Assembly (NCBI GenBank): GCA_021836665.1
Contig: JAKBHQ010000036.1
Span: 1-5,581, forward strand
Reading direction: 5' to 3'
DNA from: Thermoplasmata archaeon
GTDB lineage: Bacteria; Actinomycetota; Acidimicrobiia; Acidimicrobiales; Acidimicrobiaceae
DNA length: 5,581 nucleotides
Both the position numbers and the translations under genes were made by a program. Shown here one piece after another: positions 1-4,385 of this stretch. The notes beneath the pieces were generated by a model that saw nothing but the letters and a program-made list of their open reading frames with translations, ran no database searches and was not told where the DNA came from. Within the stretch, counting starts at the first letter, position 1, and each line of letters opens with the position of its first letter.

Positions 1-153
1 AATTCTTAGCGGGAACTTCTGTCACCGTCTACTAGCTTTCTCCTAAATGTACAATCAGGCTCTAGCTCCTCGCCCCACAGCAAGCTGAAAAAATAAGCCT
101 CGACACCTGACTTAACTTTGACGCCTTCACCATCACTAAGCTCAACCTCCGAC

Positions 154-197
154 GAATATCAAAGCTTGAGAACGATTCTCCTGATCATTTGATATTC
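154..197. repeat. 10-bp perfect inverted repeat with nested hairpin
   Basis: GAATATCAAA (154-163) and TTTGATATTC (188-197) are exact reverse complements around 24 nt. The spacer contains a second perfect stem, GAGAA-CGA-TTCTC (168-180). It lies downstream of the phosphatase and could fold on either strand. No T-run follows it in either direction. A regulator-binding site, an operon-end mRNA structure or a mobile-element remnant are all possible. Confidence 0.7.
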
Positions 198-215
198 AGA
201 CTCAAAGAGACCGGG

Positions 216-264
216 CCCCCAAACACACAACCCCAACACACAAACCCAACACACAAACCCAACA
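216..264. repeat. A/C-only tandem repeat, three copies of a 13-bp unit
   Basis: Three adjacent copies of AACACACAAACCC (222-260, the first with one substitution) sit in a 49-nt run containing only A and C on the plus strand. The minus strand, in the direction of the genes, is therefore G/T-only, with four G-runs of 3-5 separated by 10-nt GT-rich loops. It begins about 65 nt after the phosphatase stop. The G-runs could form a long-loop G-quadruplex in DNA or RNA. The exact copies suggest recent slippage duplication. Confidence 0.9.
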
Positions 265-328
265 TCAACGAGCGACAAACAAGTTCTTATTAATGGCCAA
301 TCGCGCGTCTCTGGGCCGACTGTCAAAT

Positions 329-1297
329 TCACCGGCCTACCGGTCTTGGGTAGACGAGCGTCGGGTACTGTTTTCGGGCAAAGGCAAGCGCTTCAAAAAA
401 AGCCTTCGGAGGCGCAGAGAGGTAAGGAATGAACCTCGTGATGTCTATGCCTGCTTCGTTGAATACCGGCGTCAAGAACTCGACTCGGAAGGGAGTTCTT
501 AGAATATTCGACCTCACGTAGTCCGATAGGACATCTTCGATTCGTACCCCAGAGCGGAGTTGGTAAAAAGCGACAACAAGTCCGGTCCTATCCTTCCCCG
601 CCGTGCAATGCACCAAGGTGGCAGAGGATGAATCCTCCTCAAGCAACGAAAGTACCGATAGAAAGTCATCAAAGTGACTCCTGAGCATAATCCGGTACAT
701 TTCTCCCATATCGGATGCGCTTATCGACTCTAATCCACCATTGAGAATTACTGAAATTGCATCCATGGTGCCGGCGATCTCACCACTCATCGGAATCGAA
801 ATTAGTTCAATGTCACCAAAGCTCTCCGGCAACTTGGTTGGCGACTGAATACGTTCTTCGGCCACTCTAAGGTCCACAATCCTTCGGATCCCCAGGGAAT
901 GAATGTTCTGCCAATCAGCAAAACTAACCTTGGCCAAGTTGTCGGACCTAAAAACCCGATCCCAAGGGAGAATTCCGGCTTTAATGTGATATCCACCGGA
1001 GTCACGGAAATTAGTCGCACCGCTGAGGATTACTTCTCGTGACCTGAAGGTGACCTCCGATCCGTCTTCCAACTCAACCACTACCCTTGGAGAAGCGAGG
1101 CCAGCGGGCAGGGATTGGAGCACAATATCCCGGGACACCACCTCGTATTTGAGCTCGTACTCCTTCGAAGTCGCAGGGTCATGGACCTTCACGAGTCTTA
1201 TTCTTGGGTCTGGCTTAGCAGATATCACGCCATGGGGAATCACCAACGGCCGACCTGGAACTACCTTGGAAACAATAACTTTATTCTCCGACACCAT
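329..1297 (-). CDS. Protein-tyrosine phosphatase-like protein (MptpB/LipA type)
   Basis: This 322-aa cysteine-dependent phosphatase belongs to the Y_phosphatase3 type, which removes phosphate from phosphotyrosine, other phosphoresidues or phosphoinositides. The catalytic P-loop HCTAGKDRTG lies at 230-239, with nucleophile C231 and R237 in the HCx5R pattern; the Lys-Asp before the Arg is typical of MptpB-like enzymes. Upstream, ATNFRDSGGY (94-103), RVFRSDNL (114-121) and LGIRRIVDLRVAEE (135-148) are the usual family blocks. Residues 1 to about 90 form an additional beta-rich region ending in VVVELEDGSEVTF, resembling the fibronectin-like extension of some relatives. No signal peptide or membrane span is visible, so it is cytoplasmic or secreted by a non-classical route. 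The ATG overlaps the end of the 41-aa membrane peptide by 17 nt and lacks a good Shine-Dalgarno sequence, again pointing to coupling. The substrate is unknown. Confidence 0.93.
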   Translation of the reverse strand: MVSENKVIVSKVVPGRPLVIPHGVISAKPDPRIRLVKVHDPATSKEYELKYEVVSRDIVLQSLPAGLASPRVVVELEDGSEVTFRSREVILSGATNFRDSGGYHIKAGILPWDRVFRSDNLAKVSFADWQNIHSLGIRRIVDLRVAEERIQSPTKLPESFGDIELISIPMSGEIAGTMDAISVILNGGLESISASDMGEMYRIMLRSHFDDFLSVLSLLEEDSSSATLVHCTAGKDRTGLVVAFYQLRSGVRIEDVLSDYVRSNILRTPFRVEFLTPVFNEAGIDITRFIPYLSAPPKAFFEALAFARKQYPTLVYPRPVGR

Positions 1298-1406
1298 TCC
1301 AAGCTACTCGCAGTAGTGGTGCTAACAATATCGCAAAGCCGATGAACAGGGAAACAACAAGCAGATTCGCTGATGCGCCGATTCCGCTAGGTTCACCAGG
1401 TGTCAT
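1281..1406 (-). CDS. Small single-pass membrane peptide, 41 aa
   Basis: This frame begins with ATG at 1406 and ends with TAA at 1283-1281. It fills the otherwise unexplained gap between the 104-aa gene and the phosphatase, overlapping them by 14 and 17 nt. The N-terminus MTPGEPSGIGASAN is polar. Residues 15-32 (LLVVSLFIGFAILLAPLL) form one continuous hydrophobic helix, and RVAWNGVGE follows. The single Arg just after the helix suggests the C-terminus faces the cytoplasm. It has no Cys or lipobox, and no Shine-Dalgarno sequence. The ATG touches the 3' arm of a 16-bp hairpin, so expression probably needs coupling to the upstream gene. It could anchor or regulate the phosphatase encoded next, but that is inference. 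An in-frame TGA in the hairpin rules out a longer version. A chance frame is possible, but the precise overlaps and the membrane span argue against it. Confidence 0.55.
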   Translation of the reverse strand: MTPGEPSGIGASANLLVVSLFIGFAILLAPLLRVAWNGVGE

Positions 1407-1707
1407 TGCGATGATCGAGCTTTGTGACCCGACGAAGCTCGATCATCGCACAGATAGCCTCGGAAATGACCATTATTTCGTCGTTGTAAAATGCTCGATC
1501 CAATCCACTTGAAATGGTGTCGACCAACCATTTCGACCATCCCAGTTCCACAAGAGGTGTCCTTAGGTCCTCGACCCCAAAATATTCCACCAGGACGGTC
1601 CGAAGGGTAGCAACTGCCGAACGGACAGACCCAGTATCCAGTTCGTCCAATGCATTGCCAAGTCTCAGAGCTTGCCTTTTAGAAAGCTGTTTGTTAAATT
1701 CCATCAC
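1393..1707 (-). CDS. Uncharacterised 104-aa helical protein between hemW and a membrane peptide gene
   Basis: I do not recognise this protein. It reads as soluble and mostly helical, with no signal peptide or membrane span. It has charged helices (about residues 5-22, 27-42, 58-70 and 75-95), a central LVELGWSKWLVD segment, one cysteine (C86) and a basic, polar tail ending in HRNDTW. The GTG start at 1707 is preferred because GGAG (1719-1716) lies 8 nt upstream; the adjacent ATG at 1704 would be 11 nt away. It starts 14 nt after the hemW stop, so it is almost certainly cotranscribed with hemW. Its last codons lie inside a perfect 16-bp inverted repeat and its stop overlaps the next small gene by 14 nt. 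Good spacing and the lack of a better frame support a real gene; its function is open. Confidence 0.7.
   Translation of the reverse strand: MMEFNKQLSKRQALRLGNALDELDTGSVRSAVATLRTVLVEYFGVEDLRTPLVELGWSKWLVDTISSGLDRAFYNDEIMVISEAICAMIELRRVTKLDHRNDTW
1407..1450 (-). repeat. Perfect 16-bp inverted repeat (12-nt loop) ending at the ATG of the 41-aa peptide
   Basis: TGCGATGATCGAGCTT (1407-1422 on the plus strand) and its exact reverse complement (1435-1450) flank a 12-nt loop. On the mRNA this is a strong hairpin inside the last codons of the 104-aa gene, covering about AMIELRRVTKLDHR. Its 3' arm ends at 1407 and the ATG of the small membrane peptide begins at 1406. No T-run follows on either strand, so it is not a standard intrinsic terminator. 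Ribosomes completing the 104-aa frame would open it. It could be a translational-coupling switch, an mRNA-stability element or a REP-like repeat. Confidence 0.9.
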
Positions 1708-1721
1708 ATTCCGGTCTCCAA

Positions 1722-2840
1722 TTAGTTGGACAGTGCTCGGAATACTCCATCGGCTAGTAGGCGTCCAGTCGGTCTTAGGCTGGCACGGCCACCCTCTATC
1801 TCGAATAGCTCTAAAAGCTTCTCATTTTCATACCTGGAAGTAAGGATCCTTAGTTCGTCCGCCGATAAGCCGTTCTTAGTCCTCAGTGCTAGCATCAATC
1901 TCTCTGTCGCAATCTGTGAATCCTCCAACTCCTCACCTCCTTTAAATCCGCTCCCATTTAATTTCACTGCGGCGATATAGCCCTTGAGGGAAGGTTCATT
2001 CCACCATCTCAGCCTCCCGAAATGCGAATGGGCACCGAGTCCGACTCCCAGGTAATCCCCCCAGTTCCAGTAGTTGGTGTTATGGAGGCAGTGCCGATCA
2101 GGAAGAGACCAATTTGATACCTCGTAGTTAGTCAATTCACAACCCTCAAATGCCTCATCCGCCATGAGGTACCTAGCGGCCAAAACGTCTTCACTTTGGC
2201 TGCTTGCCCTTAGATGGTGCAGCTTTGTCCTCGGCTCGATACCAAGTGCGTAAGCGCTCACGTGTGAAACTCTTGGTGCGAGGGAGGCTACTTTTGAAAC
2301 CGTAGACTCCCAGCTTTCATCATCTTCGGCCTCTGAACCGTAAACCAGGTCAATCCCGACGGAGAGGCCCTCGGTGTCAGCTGCAAGTCCGATCGCCTTC
2401 TCGGCTCCGTAGGAATCATGGTTTCGACCAAAGTAGCGAAGAACCCTATCGTCGAAGCTCTGAACGCCAATAGAAACTCTGGTTACACCAAAATCGAGGT
2501 AGCTGGTAAAAAGGTCCTTACGGGCCGACTCCGGATTCACCTCGACGGACACTTCCGCTCCGATGGCAACTGGTATCGACGCCAGGAAATTTCCCAACAA
2601 TGACGGCTCTACCAGGCTCGGGGTACCACCCCCGAAGTATACGGTGTCGAATCCACCCTCACCAAGGAGAAAGGGGCCATTCGTTAGGTAGTGCCTCACC
2701 TCAGCCCCTAAGGCCTTGAAATATTCGCCTTGCAGGTCAAGGCCATTGTGGCTAACACTGAATGCGCAGTAGGAGCACTTGGAGGTGCAGAAAGGAATAT
2801 GAACATACAATCCAAAGCCGGAACTGCCGCATTTTCCCAC
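1722..2840 (-). CDS. hemW: Heme chaperone HemW (radical SAM, HemN-like)
   Basis: This 372-aa protein belongs to the radical-SAM coproporphyrinogen-oxidase-like family. HemW binds heme and a 4Fe-4S cluster and is thought to insert heme into target proteins; it is not the oxygen-independent oxidase HemN. LYVHIPFC opens the TIM barrel. The cluster motif is C18-x3-C22-x2-C25 followed by Ala-Phe, so the fourth Cys of HemN (CxxxCxxCxC) is missing, which marks HemW. Further family segments are YFGGGTPS (68-75), VNPES (101-105), VSIGVQSFDD (122-131) and IDLVYG (163-168). A C-terminal HemN_C segment contains YEVSNWS, HNTNYWNW and YLGVGLGAHSH. The start is GTG because an in-frame TAG lies two codons upstream. 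In many actinobacteria hemW precedes hrcA; here it follows the bldD-like gene. Confidence 0.95.
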   Translation of the reverse strand: MGKCGSSGFGLYVHIPFCTSKCSYCAFSVSHNGLDLQGEYFKALGAEVRHYLTNGPFLLGEGGFDTVYFGGGTPSLVEPSLLGNFLASIPVAIGAEVSVEVNPESARKDLFTSYLDFGVTRVSIGVQSFDDRVLRYFGRNHDSYGAEKAIGLAADTEGLSVGIDLVYGSEAEDDESWESTVSKVASLAPRVSHVSAYALGIEPRTKLHHLRASSQSEDVLAARYLMADEAFEGCELTNYEVSNWSLPDRHCLHNTNYWNWGDYLGVGLGAHSHFGRLRWWNEPSLKGYIAAVKLNGSGFKGGEELEDSQIATERLMLALRTKNGLSADELRILTSRYENEKLLELFEIEGGRASLRPTGRLLADGVFRALSN

Positions 2841-2912
2841 GGACTAAATGCTAGGACCCGCTGCCATACATCGGGTTCCCTCGGACAGCAAATCCACGCT
2901 AAGGAGTCACCC
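2841..2912 (-). other. bldD-hemW intergenic gap with a possible leaderless -10 for hemW
   Basis: This 72-nt gap has no Shine-Dalgarno sequence at a useful distance from the hemW GTG. TAGCAT (2853-2848), which fits the relaxed -10 form TAnnnT, lies 7 nt before the GTG, compatible with a leaderless start; no -35 stands out. A 6-bp inverted repeat, GCATTT and AAATGC (2829-2851), encloses the GTG in its 11-nt loop. A short GGG-AA-CCC element lies mid-gap. No terminator and no tRNA fold were found. Confidence 0.35.
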
Positions 2913-3497
2913 CTAAACTAAAACCCTCAGTCCGAGCTCGTCCAACCTATATGCGATCTCCTCGGCGGTCATATCCATGAGGGCACCCACGACCTTCAGG
3001 TCTTCACCCCTTATTGTTATCATTCGTCCGTTAAAGTCCTGCCTTTGGACCTGGATCATGCTTAGATACCTCTTAAGCAGCTCTTTCTCTGGGCCACTCA
3101 CTTCGCCCAGGCGAGTTAGGTCGATGGTAACCTTGGGTCCAATGCCCCTCATTCCTTCCTCTGGCTTGGAAGGAGAATCTACGGTAATAGTTTCCACTTT
3201 GGGCGTACCCCTCGAAGGGAGCTCCGGAACGAAATCCGTCGAATGAAATACCTCTGGGACAGTGTCCTTGGGTAGGAGCTGGTCACTTGGCACGCCATAA
3301 ATTGCGGCTAGTCTCTGCAGCCTCGGAACCGAAATCGAACGCTCACCTCGCTCGTAAGCTCCTAAGACCGAAGATTTGAATTCCATTCCAGAAAGCTCTT
3401 CAACCGCCTGAAGGGAAAGTTTCTTCTGCTTTCGAATCGACCTCAGCCTCTCGCCGACTTTTACTGCGTAGCTCTGTGACAATTCCTCTTCACTCAT
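2913..3497 (-). CDS. BldD-like transcriptional regulator (XRE-type HTH with cyclic-di-GMP-binding C-terminal domain)
   Basis: This predicted cytoplasmic DNA-binding protein has 194 aa from the ATG. An upstream TTG at 3533 would add 12 residues, but these overlap the promoter-like sequence and do not resemble the family. An XRE/HTH_3 domain covers about residues 11-72, with the motif GAYERGERSISVPRLQRLA and then YGVPSDQLLP, as in BldD. A Pro/Ser-rich linker of about 50 residues follows, then a C-terminal domain from about 123. In it RQD (152-154), eight residues and RGED (163-166) reproduce the RxD-x8-RxxD signature that binds the tetrameric cyclic-di-GMP cage in Streptomyces BldD. That ligand makes BldD dimerise and bind DNA. 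Whether the protein controls development in this organism is unknown. It stands 57 nt after rsmE, probably with its own promoter, and may be autoregulated. Confidence 0.85.
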   Translation of the reverse strand: MSEEELSQSYAVKVGERLRSIRKQKKLSLQAVEELSGMEFKSSVLGAYERGERSISVPRLQRLAAIYGVPSDQLLPKDTVPEVFHSTDFVPELPSRGTPKVETITVDSPSKPEEGMRGIGPKVTIDLTRLGEVSGPEKELLKRYLSMIQVQRQDFNGRMITIRGEDLKVVGALMDMTAEEIAYRLDELGLRVLV

Positions 3498-3503
3498 ATT
3501 CCA

Positions 3504-3533
3504 ATTATGCACTCTAAGTGTCAACAAATGCAA
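3504..3533 (-). promoter_or_regulatory. Candidate leaderless promoter of the bldD-like gene
   Basis: On the minus strand a -10-like CATAAT (3509-3504) lies 6 nt before the A of the ATG at 3497, so transcription would begin at or next to the start codon. This is the usual arrangement of leaderless actinobacterial mRNAs. A weak -35 (TTGCAT, 3533-3528) stands 18 nt upstream. A perfect TTGACA is also present at 3524-3519, but its -10 at standard spacing (GAATAT) would run into the ATG. There is no good Shine-Dalgarno sequence before the ATG, which agrees with leaderless initiation. This is motif reading only. Confidence 0.45.
3510..3520 (-). promoter_or_regulatory. Inverted repeat, possible operator for BldD-like autoregulation
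   Basis: CACT-TAG-AGTG is a perfect 4+4 bp inverted repeat with a 3-bp centre, ending directly at the -10-like hexamer. With its flank it reads TGACAC-TTA-GAGTGC. The known Streptomyces BldD site is a palindrome of half-sites TnACnC and GnGTnA around one base. Here the left half matches fully and the right half matches GnGT, but the centre is 2 bp wider. It is therefore a related-looking site, not a match. Confidence 0.4.
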
Positions 3534-3554
3534 GTGTAAAGGCGGAATTGTCCG

Positions 3555-4256
3555 TCAAATTGGCCACGCTTTGTCAATCTCGCCCACCAAATTCTCCCTA
3601 AGTGCCACCATTAGTGCTGCGGACACTACCGCAGCGGTCTCCGTACGTAGGACGCCACCAGGAAGTTTGACCTTTTCACAAGGTTTGTCCGGTGACATCA
3701 TTCCCGATTCTGGGCCGACCACTAAGGTTCGGTGGATTGAACGAAGGGGTCCGCCATTAAAGTCACACAGAGCGACCTCTTTAAAGTCAATAAGATTATT
3801 AAGACTTCCGATTTCATCTAATAGTGGTAGTCGGCTCCGCCTCGATTGCGCTCCGGCTTCCTTTAGAACACGAGACAGCCGATCCATTGATGGTGGTTTT
3901 CCGCCACGCCTATCAAATGCGTCCTTTAGGAGATAGATTTCGTCGATGCCAACCTCGCACAACTTCTGTATTGCCCAACTCAAACGGTCGAGTTTGGGCA
4001 TGAAAAGGGCTACACCGACCGGATAGCGAGGGAGAGGGTCGACTACTATTTCACCCTGGCGCTCGAGGGAGAGTCCTCCGTTTCGAGCCTTGGTCGCCTT
4101 CGTAACGACGAACTCCGCCCAGGACCCCTTCCCGTCGGACAAAACTAGCCCTTCACCCTCAATCAGCCTTTTGACATTCACCAAATGGTGGATATCTTCC
4201 ATGTAAAGCTGCGGTTCAGCGACGTCCTTGACATAGGTCCAAGTGGCCGTCTTCAG
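3555..4256 (-). CDS. rsmE: 16S rRNA (uracil(1498)-N(3))-methyltransferase RsmE
   Basis: This SPOUT-class (trefoil knot) enzyme methylates N3 of U1498 in 16S rRNA using S-adenosylmethionine. I extend the gene to a CTG codon, giving 233 aa. The 18 added residues (KTATWTYVKDVAEPQLY after the start) lead directly into EDIHHLVNVKRL, the conserved N-terminal PUA-like segment, and restore its first strand. Starting at the ATG at 4202 gives 215 aa and cuts this off; the family is usually about 240-250 aa. Family motifs follow (233-aa numbering): KLCEVGID near 98-105, EAGAQSRR at 133-140, the SAM-loop segment VVGPESG near 179-185, and LRTETAA near 203-209 in the knot. The usual GPEGG reads GPESG here. 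It follows dnaJ as in many actinobacteria. The family call is firm; the CTG start is well supported but indirect. Confidence 0.95.
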   Translation of the reverse strand: MKTATWTYVKDVAEPQLYMEDIHHLVNVKRLIEGEGLVLSDGKGSWAEFVVTKATKARNGGLSLERQGEIVVDPLPRYPVGVALFMPKLDRLSWAIQKLCEVGIDEIYLLKDAFDRRGGKPPSMDRLSRVLKEAGAQSRRSRLPLLDEIGSLNNLIDFKEVALCDFNGGPLRSIHRTLVVGPESGMMSPDKPCEKVKLPGGVLRTETAAVVSAALMVALRENLVGEIDKAWPI

Positions 4257-4262
4257 ATGGTA

Positions 4263-4267
4263 CTCCT
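4263..4267 (-). promoter_or_regulatory. Shine-Dalgarno sequence that decides a CTG start for rsmE
   Basis: AGGAG lies 6 nt upstream of a CTG codon at 4256-4254, in the frame of RsmE. The in-frame stop TAG at 4268-4266 overlaps the start of this motif, so no start can lie further upstream. Between this stop and the first ATG (4202) there is no ATG, GTG or TTG in frame. The spacing is ideal for CTG and far too long for the ATG. Confidence 0.7.
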
Positions 4268-4282
4268 AACTGAAATCATCTA

Positions 4283-4301
4283 GCCACCACAAAATGGTGA
4301 C
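4283..4301 (-). other. Small hairpin in the dnaJ-rsmE gap
   Basis: On the transcribed strand GTCACCA, a TTTTG loop and TGGTGGC form a 7-bp stem including one G-U pair. It lies 14 nt upstream of the rsmE Shine-Dalgarno sequence. No T-run follows, so it is not a classical intrinsic terminator. It may be a weak attenuator, an mRNA-processing structure or chance. The rest of the 129-nt gap (4257-4385) holds no convincing promoter. The best pair I see, TTGCAT with TAGATC 16 nt on, is poor at the -10. Confidence 0.35.
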
Positions 4302-4385
4302 TTTTCTCGGGCTGACCTACGTTCAAAGAGCGATCTATCTTTCTTAGCCTCTAATGCAAGAATCGAGAAAATTTCCGAACTTCGT

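Larger units (their letters stand above)
1..328. other. Stretch without a supported gene, downstream of the phosphatase
   Basis: Apart from the inverted repeat and the tandem repeat, I see no gene here. A minus-strand frame stays open for 50 codons (158-9), but its only in-frame start codon is one internal TTG. It could be a decayed remnant or chance. A plus-strand frame from 293 is an Arg-rich antisense reading of the phosphatase end without a Shine-Dalgarno sequence. No tRNA and no classical terminator were found. Confidence 0.6.

Noticed and set aside
222..260. Short direct repeats as a CRISPR array
   Set aside because: The 13-bp units are adjacent without spacers, so this is a simple tandem repeat.
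293..502. Plus-strand 69-codon Arg-rich frame opposite the phosphatase 3' end
   Set aside because: No Shine-Dalgarno sequence, low-complexity basic composition, and overlap with a well-supported gene on the other strand.
1407..1450. The 16-bp hairpin as a Rho-independent terminator
   Set aside because: No T-run follows on either strand and two overlapping genes continue directly after it; kept as an inverted repeat of unknown role.
1722..2840. Annotation as oxygen-independent coproporphyrinogen oxidase HemN
   Set aside because: The cluster motif has three Cys followed by Ala-Phe, without the fourth Cys of HemN, which fits HemW.
2854..2912. A tRNA or structured RNA in the bldD-hemW gap
   Set aside because: A short GGG-AA-CCC element is present, but no cloverleaf, T-loop or acceptor stem can be built.
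3496..3524. TTGACA with GAATAT 17 nt on as the bldD-like promoter
   Set aside because: GAATAT is a poor -10 and runs into the ATG, so transcription would start inside the gene; the CATAAT element is better placed.
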